In this document: positions 26,744 through 37,232 of the stretch, one piece after another
How the letters are laid out: every line of letters starts with the position of its first letter
Position numbering within the stretch: the stretch's first letter is position 1
Source of the DNA: Aquamicrobium sp.
GTDB lineage: Bacteria; Pseudomonadota; Alphaproteobacteria; Rhizobiales; Rhizobiaceae
DNA length: 64,000 nucleotides
Reading direction: 5' to 3'
Assembly (NCBI GenBank): GCA_019739225.1
Contig: JAHHDT010000006.1
Span: 853,501-917,500, forward strand
Notes under the pieces: generated by a model
The model's input: only the letters and a program-made list of their open reading frames with translations
What the model was told of the DNA's origin: nothing
Databases searched by the model: none
Made by a program: the position numbers and the translations under genes

Positions 26744-26762
26744 CTGACCCGAGACGGGTCAG
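26744..26762. terminator. Hairpin between ccdB and zapA
   Basis: CTGACCCG pairs with CGGGTCAG around a 3-base loop. It overlaps the stop of zapA (minus strand) and lies 57 bases after ccdB. There is no T-run, so intrinsic termination is weak. Confidence 0.35.
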
Positions 26763-27130
26763 GCGGGCAGGCCGTCGGCGTTCAGCTTTGCGGCAAGGCC
26801 TTCCATGCGTTCGGCCAGATTCGCCAATGCGCCGGTGAGCGCCGCATCGTTCTTGTCGGCCTTAGTCAGCGCGTCGTCGCGCGTCTTGCGCAGCGTGGCG
26901 ATCTCGCTCTCCATGCCTTTCATGCGCTTCTGCAGTTCGGCAAGTTCGTCCATCACCATGATGCCGGCCATCACGGTTAGGCGCTGGTCGCCGATCTCTC
27001 CGAAGGATCCCTTGAGATGTGAGACATAGCGGTCGAAGCGCGTCGCCAGATCGGTCAGGTGTTCTTCCTGCCCTTCATCGCAGGCCATGCGGTAGGACTT
27101 GCCGTCGATCGTCACCGTCACCTGCGCCAT
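26759..27130 (-). CDS. zapA: Cell division protein ZapA
   Basis: 123-aa FtsZ-associated protein. The N-terminal domain (AQVTVTIDGKSYRMACDEG) and the central helix with GDQRLTVMAGIMVMDEL are characteristic, followed by a long coiled coil. ZapA bundles FtsZ protofilaments at the division site. It lies 11 bases downstream of the DUF4164 gene and may share its promoter. In many proteobacteria zapA, 6S RNA and 5-FCL are neighbours; here the other two lie 30 kb away. Confidence 0.93.
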   Translation of the reverse strand: MAQVTVTIDGKSYRMACDEGQEEHLTDLATRFDRYVSHLKGSFGEIGDQRLTVMAGIMVMDELAELQKRMKGMESEIATLRKTRDDALTKADKNDAALTGALANLAERMEGLAAKLNADGLPA

Positions 27131-27141
27131 GGGCCTGTCCT

Positions 27142-27414
27142 TTACCTGTCGAGTACCGCGCGAATGGTCTCCATCGCTGCCACGAGCCGGCGCGAGACCT
27201 CCTTGTTGGCTTCTTCCAGCCGTTCGGCGCGGGCTTCGGAGCTGTCGAGTTCCTGAGCGAGCCGGGCGCGGTCGGCGTTCATGCGCTGCACTTCCGCTTC
27301 GGCATCGCCATATTCCTGCTCACGCTCGAATCGTGCGGAAACCGCATCTTCGAGCGTCTCGATCGCCTTCCCGAGGCGGGCAATTACTTCCTTGAGGGTC
27401 GCTTCCCCGGTCAT
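27142..27414 (-). CDS. DUF4164 family coiled-coil protein
   Basis: 90-aa protein that is almost entirely predicted coiled coil, with heptad-spaced Leu/Ala/Glu residues from about residue 10 to 80 (LEDAVSARFEREQEYGDAEAEV and similar). It belongs to the Rhizobiales DUF4164 family, usually found beside zapA. A division-related or scaffold role is inferred from context only. Confidence 0.82.
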   Translation of the reverse strand: MTGEATLKEVIARLGKAIETLEDAVSARFEREQEYGDAEAEVQRMNADRARLAQELDSSEARAERLEEANKEVSRRLVAAMETIRAVLDR

Positions 27415-27682
27415 GGTATCCGTTCCAGCCCCTGAGATGGTGCCGAATCGCGCGCTTTCCCAGCGCGTTAGCCGTGAAACATTAGGCAGCGTGCGAAGCG
27501 GGCGTCAACGCGGCGCTCGCGACTATCCCCTTTAAACGCACTCTAGAGTGGCTGCAAAGCGCTTCAAGGCTGCGAACAGAACCGCCGTCGACGTTGACTC
27601 GGGGCGCGCGCCTGCTATGTGTCCCCTCGCTTTCCGGGCCGTATCTGGCCCTTTTCTTGCGCCGGACGACAAGCGAGCGATC

Positions 27683-29674
27683 ATGACCACACGCGAAATG
27701 CACGACCGCATGGCCAATGCGATCCGTTTCCTTTCCATGGATGCAGTCGAAAAGGCCAATTCGGGCCATCCCGGCCTGCCCATGGGCGCGGCCGATATCG
27801 CGACCGTGCTGTTCTCCCGCTATCTGTCCTACGATCCGCAGAAGCCTGACTGGGCCGATCGCGACCGCTTCGTGCTGTCGGCCGGCCACGGTTCGATGCT
27901 TCTCTATTCGCTGCTCTACCTGACCGGCTACGAGGACATCGACCTCGAGCAGATCAAGCATTTCCGCCAGCTCGGCTGGCGCACTGCCGGCCATCCGGAA
28001 TGGGGCCACGCCGCCGGCATCGAGACCACCACCGGGCCGCTCGGCCAGGGCCTTGCCAATTCGGTCGGCATGGCGCTTGCCGAGCGCATCATGAATGCGC
28101 GCTTCGGTGACGACCTCGTCGATCACTACACCTATGTGCTGGCCGGCGACGGCTGCCTGATGGAAGGCATCAGCCAGGAAGCGATCTCGCTTGCGGGCCA
28201 TCTGAAGCTGAACAAGCTGATCGTCATCTGGGACGACAACAACATCTCCATCGACGGCGCGATCTCGCTGTCCGACTCCACCGACCAGTGCAAGCGTTTC
28301 GAAGCCTCCGGCTGGAACACGACGCGCGTCGACGGCCACAACCCGGATGCGATCGCCGCCGCGATCGAGGCGGCCCGCAAGTCGGACCGCCCGACGCTGA
28401 TCGCGGCCAAGACCACGATCGGCTATGGTGCGCCGACGCGCGCCGGCACCAACAAGGCGCATGGTTCGCCGCTGGGTGCTGAAGAGATTGCCGGCGCGCG
28501 CAAGGCGCTTGGCTGGGATGCCGAGCCCTTCGCGATTCCGTCCGACGTCCTGGATGCATGGCGCGTTGCAGGGCTTCGCGCCGCCAAGGAGCGCAAGGAA
28601 TGGGAAAAGCGGCTTGGCGCCGCCGATGCCCCGACGCGCGCCGAATTCGAGCGCCGGATGCGCGGCGACCTACCGCAGGGTTTCGATCAGCTCATCGTCG
28701 ACTACAAGAAGAAGCTGGTCGAAGACAAACCCAAGGTCGCGACCCGCAAGTCGTCCGAAATGGCGCTTGAAGTCATCAACGCCCTGGTCACCGAAACCAT
28801 CGGCGGTTCGGCGGATCTCACCGGTTCCAACAACACCAAGACCAGCCAGACCGGACCGATCAAGCCGGACGACTATTCCGGTCGTTACGTCTATTACGGC
28901 ATTCGTGAGCATGGCATGGCAGCCGCCATGAACGGCATGACGCTGCATGGCGGCGTCATTCCTTACGGCGGCACCTTCCTCACCTTCTCGGATTATGCAC
29001 GGCCGGCGATGCGTCTGGCATCGCTGATGGGCATCCGCTCGATATTCGTAATGACCCACGATTCCATCGGTCTCGGTGAAGACGGGCCGACCCACCAGCC
29101 GGTCGAGCATCTGGCGGCGCTACGCGCGATCCCCAACCATTACGTCATGCGTCCGGCAGACGCGGTCGAGGCGGCGGAATGCTGGCAGATCGCGCTCGAA
29201 TCCACCAAGACGCCGTCCACGCTTGCGCTGACCCGGCAGAACCTGCCGACCGTGCGCACCGAGCATGCGGTCGAAAACCTTTCTGCTCGCGGCGCCTACG
29301 AACTCGCCGGAACCAATGGCGATGCAGCCGTGACGATCTTTGCGACCGGCTCGGAAGTCGAGATCGCGCTCGCCGCTCGCGCCGAACTCGAGAAGCGCGG
29401 TCACCGTACACGTGTCGTTTCCGTGCCGTGCATGGAAATCTTCGCCGCGCAGAGCGACGAGTATCGGGCCGGTTTGATTGGCAATGCGTCGGTCAGGATC
29501 GCGATCGAGGCCGGCGTGCGGCAGGGTTGGGACGCGATCATCGGGTCCGACGGACTTTTTGTCGGCATGAGCGGCTTCGGCGCCAGCGGCAAGATAGAGG
29601 ATCTCTACAAGCACTTCGGCATTACTGCCGAGGCCGCGGTCGAAGCCGTCGAGAAGCGGCTCGCGAGCGCCTGA
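27683..29674 (+). CDS. tkt: Transketolase
   Basis: 663-aa TPP-dependent enzyme of the pentose phosphate and Calvin pathways, transferring two-carbon units between sugar phosphates. N-terminal motif [14 protein letters not shown], the TPP-binding [13 protein letters not shown]...[10 protein letters not shown] motif (about residues 155-190) and the later [18 protein letters not shown] are clear. The chosen ATG ([12 protein letters not shown]) replaces an upstream in-frame start at 27548. The first gene of a tkt-gap-pgk-aldolase cluster. Thiamine import and TPP synthesis genes lie upstream in this window. Confidence 0.97.
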   Translation: MTTREMHDRMANAIRFLSMDAVEKANSGHPGLPMGAADIATVLFSRYLSYDPQKPDWADRDRFVLSAGHGSMLLYSLLYLTGYEDIDLEQIKHFRQLGWRTAGHPEWGHAAGIETTTGPLGQGLANSVGMALAERIMNARFGDDLVDHYTYVLAGDGCLMEGISQEAISLAGHLKLNKLIVIWDDNNISIDGAISLSDSTDQCKRFEASGWNTTRVDGHNPDAIAAAIEAARKSDRPTLIAAKTTIGYGAPTRAGTNKAHGSPLGAEEIAGARKALGWDAEPFAIPSDVLDAWRVAGLRAAKERKEWEKRLGAADAPTRAEFERRMRGDLPQGFDQLIVDYKKKLVEDKPKVATRKSSEMALEVINALVTETIGGSADLTGSNNTKTSQTGPIKPDDYSGRYVYYGIREHGMAAAMNGMTLHGGVIPYGGTFLTFSDYARPAMRLASLMGIRSIFVMTHDSIGLGEDGPTHQPVEHLAALRAIPNHYVMRPADAVEAAECWQIALESTKTPSTLALTRQNLPTVRTEHAVENLSARGAYELAGTNGDAAVTIFATGSEVEIALAARAELEKRGHRTRVVSVPCMEIFAAQSDEYRAGLIGNASVRIAIEAGVRQGWDAIIGSDGLFVGMSGFGASGKIEDLYKHFGITAEAAVEAVEKRLASA

Positions 29675-29681
29675 GCCGGGG

Positions 29682-29698
29682 CAGGCGCACCGCGCCTG
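29682..29698 (+). terminator. Hairpin after tkt
   Basis: CAGGCGC pairs with GCGCCTG around a 3-base loop and is followed by TTCT only, so termination would be weak and read-through toward gap is possible. Confidence 0.35.
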
Positions 29699-29833
29699 TT
29701 CTGTGCTAATCGGTTTTATCCCGGCTGACGCTGGATTCTTCTGCGCCGCGCCGCTATGGAAGCGCTGCCTTGGCGGCGGGCCTTGTGCCATGCCGCCGAA
29801 ACACGCTTTCGAAGCCTCCTGGGAGACCGCCTC

Positions 29834-30841
29834 ATGACCGTAAAAGTCGCAGTTAACGGATTTGGCCGCATTGGCCGGAACATCGTCCGCGCCATCTATG
29901 AGAGCGGCCGCAAGGACATCGACGTCGTTGCCATCAACGATCTCGGGCCGGTGGAGACCAACGCACACCTGCTGCGCTACGATAGCGTGCACGGCAAGTT
30001 TCCCTCCGAGGTGAAGGTCGATGGCGACACCATCTCGGTTGGTTCCGACTCCTTCAAGGTGTTCGCCGAGCGCGACCCGTCGAAGCTGCCGTGGGCCGAC
30101 CTGGATGTGGATATCGTGCTCGAATGCACGGGCATCTTCACGTCCAAGGAGAAGGCGTCCGCACACCTGACCGCCGGCGCCAAGCGCGTCATCGTTTCGG
30201 CGCCCGCCGACGGTGCCGACCTGACGGTCGTCTACGGCGTGAATCACGACAAGCTCACGAGCGAGCACGTCGTGATCTCCAATGCTTCCTGCACCACCAA
30301 CTGCCTCGCGCCGGTCGCCAAGGTCCTCAATGACGCCTTCGGCATCGAAAAGGGCTTCATGACGACGGTTCACGCCTATACGGGCGACCAGCCGACGCTC
30401 GACACGATGCACAAGGACCTCTACCGCGCCCGCGCGGCAGCGGTGTCGATGATCCCGACCTCGACCGGTGCGGCCAAGGCCGTCGGCCTCGTTCTGCCGG
30501 AACTCAAGGGCAAGCTCGACGGCGTGTCGATCCGCGTGCCGACCCCGAACGTCTCGGTCATCGACTTCAAGTTCGTGCCGAAGCGCAAGGTCACCGTTGA
30601 AGAGGTGAACGCGGCGCTGGTGGCGGCGGCGGACGGCCCGCTCAAGGGGATCCTCGCCTACACCGACGAGCCGCTGGTTTCGATCGACCTCAACCACAAT
30701 CCGGCATCGTCCACTTTCGCGCTCGACCAGACCAAGGTGATCGAGGGCGACCTCGTGCGCGTGATGTCGTGGTACGACAATGAGTGGGGCTTCTCGAACC
30801 GCATGGCCGACACGGCCGTAGCGCTGGCGAAGACCATCTGA
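29834..30841 (+). CDS. gap: Glyceraldehyde-3-phosphate dehydrogenase
   Basis: 335-aa NAD-dependent GAPDH. The Rossmann motif [13 protein letters not shown] starts at residue 8; the catalytic Cys is in SNASCTTNC around residue 155, with His in the downstream [10 protein letters not shown]. It catalyses the phosphorylating oxidation of glyceraldehyde-3-phosphate. The chosen ATG gives [11 protein letters not shown], preferred over an in-frame start at 29756. The pgk start is 20 bases downstream. Confidence 0.98.
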   Translation: MTVKVAVNGFGRIGRNIVRAIYESGRKDIDVVAINDLGPVETNAHLLRYDSVHGKFPSEVKVDGDTISVGSDSFKVFAERDPSKLPWADLDVDIVLECTGIFTSKEKASAHLTAGAKRVIVSAPADGADLTVVYGVNHDKLTSEHVVISNASCTTNCLAPVAKVLNDAFGIEKGFMTTVHAYTGDQPTLDTMHKDLYRARAAAVSMIPTSTGAAKAVGLVLPELKGKLDGVSIRVPTPNVSVIDFKFVPKRKVTVEEVNAALVAAADGPLKGILAYTDEPLVSIDLNHNPASSTFALDQTKVIEGDLVRVMSWYDNEWGFSNRMADTAVALAKTI

Positions 30842-30861
30842 TCGCGGCACGGGGAACGAAG

Positions 30862-32055
30862 ATGACAGGCTTTCGCACGCTCGACGAGGCACAGGTTTCG
30901 GGCAAGCGGGTGCTTGTCCGCGTCGACCTCAACGTACCCGTCAAGGACGGGCAGGTAACCGACGCGACCCGCATCGAGCGGGTCGCGCCAACGATCACCG
31001 AACTCGCAGACAAGGGCGCGAAGGTCATCCTTCTCGCCCATTTCGGTCGCCCGAAAGGCGAGCCGAACCCGGAAATGTCGCTTGAGCCTATTGCCGCGGC
31101 GACGGAAGCCGTCATCGGCCGCAAGGTGGCCTTTGCCGCCGATTGCATCGGCGAGCGGGCTGCCAAGGCGGTCGCGTCCCTTGCAGATGGCGACATCCTG
31201 CTTCTGGAAAACACCCGCTTCCACAAGGGCGAGGAAAAGAACGATCCCGATTTCGTCAAGGCGCTCGCCGCCAATGGCGACGTCTACTTCAATGACGCCT
31301 TCTCCGCCGCCCATCGCGCGCATGCCTCGACCGAGGGCCTCGCGCACCTGCTGCCGGCCTATGCCGGACGCACCATGCAGGCTGAGCTCGAAGCGCTCGA
31401 AAAAGGCCTTGGCAAGCCGGTGAAGCCGGTGGTCGCGATCGTCGGCGGCGCCAAGGTGTCGACCAAGATCGACCTGCTGATGAACCTCGTCAAACGGGTT
31501 GACGCACTGGTCATCGGCGGCGGCATGGCCAACACGTTCCTCGCCGCGCGCGGCACCGACGTCGGCAAGTCGCTGTGCGAACACGATCTCGCCCCGACGG
31601 CCAAGCAGATCATGATCGAGGCCGCGACCGCGGGATGCGCGATCGTGCTGCCGACCGACGCCGTCGTGGCCAGGGAATTCAAGGCGAATGCCGCGAACGA
31701 AACGATTTCCGTGGATGCCGTTCCGGCCGATGCGATGATCCTCGATGTCGGGCCGAAGACTGTCAAGGTGGTCAACCAGTGGATCGAAAAGGCGCAGACG
31801 CTGGTCTGGAACGGCCCGCTCGGCGCCTTCGAGATCGCGCCGTTCGATGCGGCGACCGTGGCTGCGGCGAAGTTCGCGGCCGACCGGACCAGGGCTGGTA
31901 AGCTGGTCTCGGTCGCCGGCGGCGGCGATACGGTCTCGGCTCTGAACCATGCCGGGGTTGCCGATGACTTCAGCTACGTCTCAACCGCCGGTGGCGCCTT
32001 CCTCGAATGGATGGAAGGCAAGGAACTGCCGGGCGTGGTGGCATTGGCGAGATAA
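30862..32055 (+). CDS. pgk: Phosphoglycerate kinase
   Basis: 397-aa two-domain kinase that transfers phosphate from 1,3-bisphosphoglycerate to ADP. The signature [15 protein letters not shown] (about residues 15-29), the substrate motif [10 protein letters not shown] and the nucleotide motif [11 protein letters not shown] near the C-terminus are visible. The upstream in-frame ATG at 30784 lies inside gap and is rejected. The gap-pgk order and short spacing suit a glycolytic operon. Confidence 0.98.
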   Translation: MTGFRTLDEAQVSGKRVLVRVDLNVPVKDGQVTDATRIERVAPTITELADKGAKVILLAHFGRPKGEPNPEMSLEPIAAATEAVIGRKVAFAADCIGERAAKAVASLADGDILLLENTRFHKGEEKNDPDFVKALAANGDVYFNDAFSAAHRAHASTEGLAHLLPAYAGRTMQAELEALEKGLGKPVKPVVAIVGGAKVSTKIDLLMNLVKRVDALVIGGGMANTFLAARGTDVGKSLCEHDLAPTAKQIMIEAATAGCAIVLPTDAVVAREFKANAANETISVDAVPADAMILDVGPKTVKVVNQWIEKAQTLVWNGPLGAFEIAPFDAATVAAAKFAADRTRAGKLVSVAGGGDTVSALNHAGVADDFSYVSTAGGAFLEWMEGKELPGVVALAR

Positions 32056-32063
32056 GCTAATCA

Positions 32064-32246
32064 CGTCATCCCGGCCAAGGGAGCGCAGCGACCGCAGAGC
32101 CGGGACCCATTGGTCGGAGTATCGTGGAGCACGGCCCGGTTCCGGCGCTGGCGCATACGACCGATGCTGCGCGAACCCGCGGCCCGGCCACGCTGCTCAA
32201 TGGGTCCCGGATCTGCGGTCGCTGCGCTCCCTTGGCAGGGATGACG
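32064..32246. repeat. MITE-like element with 49-bp inverted arms
   Basis: The left arm (32064-32112) and right arm (32198-32246) are inverted copies that differ at only 2 of 49 positions, with an 85-bp middle. The arm contains GTCATCCCGGCCAAGGGAGC, a sequence type common as interspersed palindromes in rhizobial genomes. It occupies most of the 332-bp pgk-aldolase gap. No protein is encoded. A second, unrelated element of this kind is at 52241-52422. Confidence 0.85.
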
Positions 32247-32387
32247 CTTAACGTAGAACGCCCACTTCGCCGTTTACCCTCTTAAACATTTGAAATCGCT
32301 TTCAATCGATTCGACCAACCCGGCTCCATTCCGCTTTCAGGCCGCATCTGGTAAGCGGCCTGCCAAGGATAATCTGGAGGCACAGGA

Positions 32388-33296
32388 ATGAGCGAACGTC
32401 TTGAAAACAGCGCGGCGATGACGGCGCAGGCCGCAAACAAGGACGGCTTCATTGCAGCGCTCGACCAGTCGGGCGGCTCCACACCCAAGGCACTGAAGCT
32501 CTACGGCGTCGAGCAGGGCGCATGGTCGAACAATGACGAGATGTTCGATCTCATCCACCAGATGCGGGCGCGGATCATCAAGTCGCCTGCGTTCAGCGGC
32601 GACAAGGTCATGGGCGCGATCCTGTTCGAGCAGACGATGGATCGCGACATCGACGGCACGCCGACAGCGAAATACCTCTGGGAAAAGCGCGGCGTCGTGC
32701 CGTTCCTGAAGGTCGACAAGGGCCTCGCCGACGAGGCCGACGGCGTCAAGCTGATGAAGCCCATGCCGGATCTCGATGCGCTGCTGGAGCGCGCCGTCGC
32801 AAACGGCGTCTTCGGCACCAAGATGCGCTCGGTGATCGACGCGGCAAATCCGAAAGGGATCGCTGCGGTCGTTGCCCAGCAGTTCGAGGTCGGCCGGCAG
32901 ATCCTGGGCCACGGCCTCGTGCCGATCATCGAGCCGGAAGTCACCATCTCGATCGCCGACAAGGCCGAAGCCGAGGACATGCTGCTTGCGGAAATCCAGA
33001 AGCATCTGGACAGCGTGCCGGCCGGCAAGCAAGTGATGCTCAAGCTGACGCTGCCCACGAAGGCGAACCTCTACAAGCCGCTGATCGACGATCCCCGCGT
33101 CATGCGGGTGGTAGCCCTTTCCGGCGGATATTCCCGCGACGATGCGAACGCCAAGCTCAAGCAGAATGCGGGCATGATCGCCAGCTTCTCGCGAGCACTG
33201 ACCGAAGGGCTTTCGGCCCAGCAGAGCGATGCCGAGTTCGACGCGGCACTTGGCTCGGCGATCGACAGCATATTCGAAGCATCCCGCGCAGGCTGA
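32388..33296 (+). CDS. Class I fructose-bisphosphate aldolase
   Basis: 302-aa Schiff-base aldolase of the bacterial class I (Fda/FbaB-like) type that cleaves fructose-1,6-bisphosphate into two triose phosphates. The N-terminal [18 protein letters not shown] is the conserved phosphate and active-site region; Lys in [10 protein letters not shown] and Lys in [17 protein letters not shown] are the catalytic candidates. Being class I it needs no metal. It completes the tkt-gap-pgk-aldolase cluster. Confidence 0.93.
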   Translation: MSERLENSAAMTAQAANKDGFIAALDQSGGSTPKALKLYGVEQGAWSNNDEMFDLIHQMRARIIKSPAFSGDKVMGAILFEQTMDRDIDGTPTAKYLWEKRGVVPFLKVDKGLADEADGVKLMKPMPDLDALLERAVANGVFGTKMRSVIDAANPKGIAAVVAQQFEVGRQILGHGLVPIIEPEVTISIADKAEAEDMLLAEIQKHLDSVPAGKQVMLKLTLPTKANLYKPLIDDPRVMRVVALSGGYSRDDANAKLKQNAGMIASFSRALTEGLSAQQSDAEFDAALGSAIDSIFEASRAG

Positions 33297-33310
33297 CCGT
33301 CCGGTCAGCC
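33291..33310. terminator. Hairpin spanning two convergent stop codons
   Basis: GGCTGACC and GGTCAGCC pair perfectly around a 4-base loop. The aldolase TGA (33294-33296) is in the left arm and the small membrane protein's TGA (33305-33307, minus) in the right arm. It could end both transcripts, but no T-run follows. Confidence 0.45.
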
Positions 33311-33466
33311 GCCGTGGCTGAGCCCCGCTGTCACGACGATCAGGCCGAGCGCAACGACCGCCAGCTTCCAGAAGTCGGCGCGGCGCTTCAGCCCAGGCAG
33401 ACCCAGCGGCTTGATGATCTGAACGATCATCAGGCCGACTATCAGCAGCGATAGGATTTTGCTCAT
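33305..33466 (-). CDS. Small two-helix membrane protein, conserved hypothetical
   Basis: 53-aa protein from the ATG ending at 33466, with two hydrophobic helices (SKILSLLIVGLMIVQII and WKLAVVALGLIVVTAGL) joined by a short basic loop (LKRRADF). A longer in-frame ATG at 33514 adds 16 unlikely residues. No function is recognised. The gene is convergent with the aldolase gene, with a hairpin covering both stops. Confidence 0.7.
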   Translation of the reverse strand: MSKILSLLIVGLMIVQIIKPLGLPGLKRRADFWKLAVVALGLIVVTAGLSHGG

Positions 33467-33621
33467 GCCGTTCCGGGTTGCGTTGTCATTGCGCCGCGCC
33501 CGTTTGAGCAGCATCCTTGACGTCTGTCAAAGTGCGGGCAGCCGTGCTTCCTTAGTCAGATGGACGGCAGGAGGCCGTGGCGGATAGAACAGCCCGACAA
33601 GCATTGCCAGGGGAGGAAGCA

Positions 33622-35529
33622 TTGTCGTCGCGCTATCACGAGGTTTATGCCGGCTGGAAAAGCGATCCCGAGGCGTTCTGGGCGGAAGCAGCCAAGGCGA
33701 TCGACTGGTTCACGCCGCCCGAGCGCATCTTCGATGCCGAGCAGGGCGTCTATGGCCGCTGGTTCACCGGCGCAACCTGCAACACCTGCTTCAACGTCCT
33801 CGACCGTCATGTCGACGGCGGGCGCGCCGACCAGACGGCGCTTATCTATGACAGCCCGATCACCGGAGCGAAGAAGAGCTTCACCTATGCGCAGTTGCGC
33901 GACGAGGTGGTCGCGCTTGCTGCCGTCCTGCGTGAGCAGGGTGTGGCCAAGGGCGACCGGGTCATCATCTACATGCCGATGGTGCCTGAAGCCGTGTTCG
34001 CGATGCTCGCCTGCGCGCGGCTCGGGGCCGTCCACTCTGTCGTCTTCGGCGGTTTCGCGGCGAAGGAACTGGCAACACGGATCGACGATGCGCAGCCGAA
34101 GCTGATCGTCTCTGCATCCTGCGGTGTCGAGCCCGGCCGCATCGTTGCCTACAAGCCGCTGCTCGACGGCGCCATCGCCATGGCCAAGCACAAAGTTGAA
34201 CATTGCGTGGTGCTGCAGCGCGAGCAGCAGCCCTGCGATCTCGTGCCTAACCGCGATCTCGACATGGCCGAAGTGACGGCTGCGGCAAAGAAGATCGGCG
34301 CATGGGTCGACTGCGAACCGGTGGCCGCGACCGATCCGCTCTACGTGCTCTACACCTCCGGCACCACCGGCCAGCCCAAGGGTGTGGTGCGGGACAATGG
34401 CGGCCACATGGTCGCGCTCGAATGGTCGATGTGGAATGAATTCGGCGTCAAGCCGGGCGAGGTTTTCTGGGCGGCTTCCGATGTCGGCTGGGTGGTGGGC
34501 CATTCCTACATCGTCTACGCGCCCCTGCTTCACGGCTGCACCACGATCCTGTTCGAGGGCAAGCCGGTCGGCACGCCCGATGCCGGCACCTTCTGGCGCG
34601 TGATCGCCGAACACGGCGTCGCGGCGATGTTCACGGCACCCACGGCATTCCGGGCGATCAAGGGGCAGGATCCGAAGGGCGAGTTCGTCGGGAAATACGA
34701 TCTCTCCAAGTTCAGGACCCTGTTCCTCGCCGGCGAACGTGCCGATCCGGAAACCATCAAGTGGGCGGAAGCGCAACTCGGCGTGCCGGTAATCGACCAT
34801 TGGTGGCAGACCGAGACCGGCCACCCGATCAGCCAGAACCCGGTCGGGCTCGGGCTTCTGCCGGTCAAATATGGCTCGCCCGCCGTGCCGATGCCCGGGT
34901 TCGACGTTCAGGTGCTCGACGATGCAGGGCACCCCGTGCCAACGGGGACGCTGGGCAACGTGGTCGTCAAGCTGCCACTGCCGCCCGGCTGCCTGCCGAC
35001 GCTGTGGAATGCGGACGATCGCTTCCGCAGCGCCTACCTTTCCGAGTTTCCCGGCTACTACAAGACGGCCGATGCCGGACTGATCGACGAGGACGGCTAC
35101 CTCTTCATCATGGCGCGCACCGACGACATCATCAATGTTGCCGGGCACCGCCTTTCGACAGGCGGCATGGAGGAGGTGGTGGCCGAACACCCCGACGTCG
35201 CCGAATGCGCCGTGGTCGGCATCGCCGACCCGATGAAGGGACAGGTGCCGTGCGGCTTCGTCGTGCTCAACGCGGGTGTGACGCGGGAGGGGCCGGAGAT
35301 CGAAAAGGAGATAGTCGCGCTGGTGCGCGAGCGCATCGGTCCGGTCGCGGCGTTCAAGTCGGTGGTCACGGTCAAGCGGCTTCCAAAGACGCGGTCCGGC
35401 AAGATCCTGCGCGGAACGATGCAGAAGATCGCCGACAAGGAAGGCTGGACCATGCCGGCGACGATCGACGACCCGGCGATCCTCGACGAGATCGAGGCGG
35501 CGCTGAAGGGCAGGGGCATCGGGGTCTGA
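33622..35529 (+). CDS. prpE: Propionyl-CoA synthetase
   Basis: 635-aa acyl-CoA synthetase of the AMP-forming family that activates propionate (and other short acids). Motif YTSGTTGQPKGVVRDNGGH (about residues 246-264), the acyl-binding TETGH and the C-terminal KTRSGKILR (Lys) are present. The start is taken as TTG at 33622, which has GGGAGG five bases before it and gives the family's usual N-terminus SSRYHEVYAGWKSDPEAFW; a GTG at 33577 would add 15 residues and has its Shine-Dalgarno almost touching. Acetyl-CoA synthetase is the main alternative, but length and motifs favour PrpE. Confidence 0.88.
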   Translation: MSSRYHEVYAGWKSDPEAFWAEAAKAIDWFTPPERIFDAEQGVYGRWFTGATCNTCFNVLDRHVDGGRADQTALIYDSPITGAKKSFTYAQLRDEVVALAAVLREQGVAKGDRVIIYMPMVPEAVFAMLACARLGAVHSVVFGGFAAKELATRIDDAQPKLIVSASCGVEPGRIVAYKPLLDGAIAMAKHKVEHCVVLQREQQPCDLVPNRDLDMAEVTAAAKKIGAWVDCEPVAATDPLYVLYTSGTTGQPKGVVRDNGGHMVALEWSMWNEFGVKPGEVFWAASDVGWVVGHSYIVYAPLLHGCTTILFEGKPVGTPDAGTFWRVIAEHGVAAMFTAPTAFRAIKGQDPKGEFVGKYDLSKFRTLFLAGERADPETIKWAEAQLGVPVIDHWWQTETGHPISQNPVGLGLLPVKYGSPAVPMPGFDVQVLDDAGHPVPTGTLGNVVVKLPLPPGCLPTLWNADDRFRSAYLSEFPGYYKTADAGLIDEDGYLFIMARTDDIINVAGHRLSTGGMEEVVAEHPDVAECAVVGIADPMKGQVPCGFVVLNAGVTREGPEIEKEIVALVRERIGPVAAFKSVVTVKRLPKTRSGKILRGTMQKIADKEGWTMPATIDDPAILDEIEAALKGRGIGV

Positions 35530-35660
35530 CCGCAGCGCATCTTCGCAGCGGAAGAGGGGTTCTCATCCTTGCCGTGATGCGGTAGAGAGGCCGCCCTTTC
35601 CGGTCATCCCTTTGCCTCGGCGCCTAGTCGCCGCCGGCGAAGCATTGCGGGCGTTTTGCG

Positions 35661-36920
35661 ATGTCTCCCCATTATTGTGGCGTCGATTTCGGCACCACCA
35701 ATTCCACCGTCGGCCTGTGTGCGGCCAGAGGCGATCCGTTCCTGATCCCGGTCGAAGACGCGCAGGTGACGATCCCCTCGGCGCTGTTCTTCAGCCTCGA
35801 AGACGGCAGCGTCCATTTCGGCCGCTCGGCGGTGCATGAATATATGGACGGCGCGGAAGGCCGCTTCATGCGCGCGCTCAAGTCGGTTCTCGGCTCCAGC
35901 CTGATGAAGGAAACCACGCAGGTCGGACGCGACCGCATGACGTTCCAGGGGCTGATCGGCCGGTTCCTGCGACACCTGCGCGCGCGGATCGAGGCTCAGG
36001 CCGGCGACGTGCCCGACCATATCGTGCTTGGCCGGCCGGTCTTTTTCGTCGACGGCAATCCGGAAGCCGACCGAACCGCGCAGGATCAGCTCGAAGCGGC
36101 CGCGCGGGCGGAAGGCTTCCGGCATATCGAGTTCCAGTTCGAGCCGGTGGCCGCGGCCATGGGGTTCGAACGCGACCTGAATGCCGAGGTGCTCGCGCTC
36201 GTCGTCGACATCGGGGGCGGCACGTCCGACTTCTCGGTGCTGCGCCTGTCGCCGGAACGGAGCCGCGCTGCCGACCGCCGCGACGACATCCTCTCGACGT
36301 CGGGCGTTCATGTCGGCGGCACCGATTTCGACCGCCAGTTGAGCATTGCACGCGTGATGCCGCACATGGGTCTCGGCACCCGCACGCGCGACGGCAAGCG
36401 CCATCTGCCGGTCTGGTACTTCAACGACATGGCGACCTGGCACAAGATCAACCAGCTCTATACGGCGGCGACGATGCGGGACATCCAGTCGCTGAAGCGC
36501 GAGGCGGCAGAGCCAGAGAAACTTGAGATCTACCAGCACCTGCTGGCGCACCGCTCGGGCCATCGGCTGGCCGCGCAGGTCGAGAAAGCCAAGATCGAGC
36601 TGACGGATGCCGAGGATGCCGTCATCACTTTGCGCGAGCCCGGCCTGTCGCTGGAGGTGCCTGTTTCGCGCGCGGAATTCGCGCAGGCGACCGGCGAGCT
36701 GGTTTCGAAAATCGGCATTGCCATCGATGCTGCGCTCGCTGACGCGGGGGTGGGCGCGGAGGCCATCGACACGGTGGTGATGACCGGCGGCGGCGCGCAG
36801 GTGCCTGCGGTTCGCGATGCGGCGGTTGCCCGTTTTCCGCATGCGCGCATTGCCCAGATCGACCGTTTCGGAGCCGTCGGCCTGGGGCTTGCGGTGGATG
36901 CGGCGAGGCGCTTCGCCTGA
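35661..36920 (+). CDS. Hsp70-family protein, YegD-like
   Basis: 419-aa protein containing only the actin-like ATPase domain of Hsp70. The phosphate loops GVDFGTTNSTVGLC (residues 7-20) and VVDIGGGTSDFSVL (about 187-200), and VMTGGGAQVPA near the C-terminus, are conserved. The C-terminal substrate-binding domain of DnaK is missing, as in YegD. Function is not established; ATP-driven chaperone-like activity is inferred. Not part of a dnaK-dnaJ-grpE operon here. Confidence 0.88.
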   Translation: MSPHYCGVDFGTTNSTVGLCAARGDPFLIPVEDAQVTIPSALFFSLEDGSVHFGRSAVHEYMDGAEGRFMRALKSVLGSSLMKETTQVGRDRMTFQGLIGRFLRHLRARIEAQAGDVPDHIVLGRPVFFVDGNPEADRTAQDQLEAAARAEGFRHIEFQFEPVAAAMGFERDLNAEVLALVVDIGGGTSDFSVLRLSPERSRAADRRDDILSTSGVHVGGTDFDRQLSIARVMPHMGLGTRTRDGKRHLPVWYFNDMATWHKINQLYTAATMRDIQSLKREAAEPEKLEIYQHLLAHRSGHRLAAQVEKAKIELTDAEDAVITLREPGLSLEVPVSRAEFAQATGELVSKIGIAIDAALADAGVGAEAIDTVVMTGGGAQVPAVRDAAVARFPHARIAQIDRFGAVGLGLAVDAARRFA

Positions 36921-37007
36921 CAGCATTCCGGCCGCTGAGGCTCCTGACGCAAGGTTGTCCGCAGGGGTGTGTCATTGTCTCTTTCCAAGGTGAAAGGAGA
37001 CTACGTC

Positions 37008-37193
37008 ATGCCCCGCACGCCCCTGTTGCTGTCCCTCGTAGAGGACGCCGTCACCCAGTTCCGCAGCTTCAACGAACGCCGGCGCACGCGCCGCGCCATC
37101 GACGGTCTTTCGGCGCACCTGCGCAAGGACATCGGCTGGCCGGACGGCCTGCCGGAACGCCAGCGCCGTATCCAGAACGGCCGCAACGGCTAA
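37008..37193 (+). CDS. DUF1127 small protein
   Basis: 61-aa protein starting at the ATG that follows AAGGAG. The C-terminal half contains the DUF1127 pattern RRRTRRAIDGLSAHLRKDIG, an Arg-rich helix pair ending in DIG. DUF1127 proteins are common in alphaproteobacteria and some affect phosphate or RNA-related control, but no function can be assigned here. Upstream of the divergent-looking palindrome that precedes the WYL regulator. Confidence 0.85.
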   Translation: MPRTPLLLSLVEDAVTQFRSFNERRRTRRAIDGLSAHLRKDIGWPDGLPERQRRIQNGRNG

Positions 37194-37232
37194 CGGTTTC
37201 GGACGATGCAATCCGGCGGGTTTCCCCCCCGA

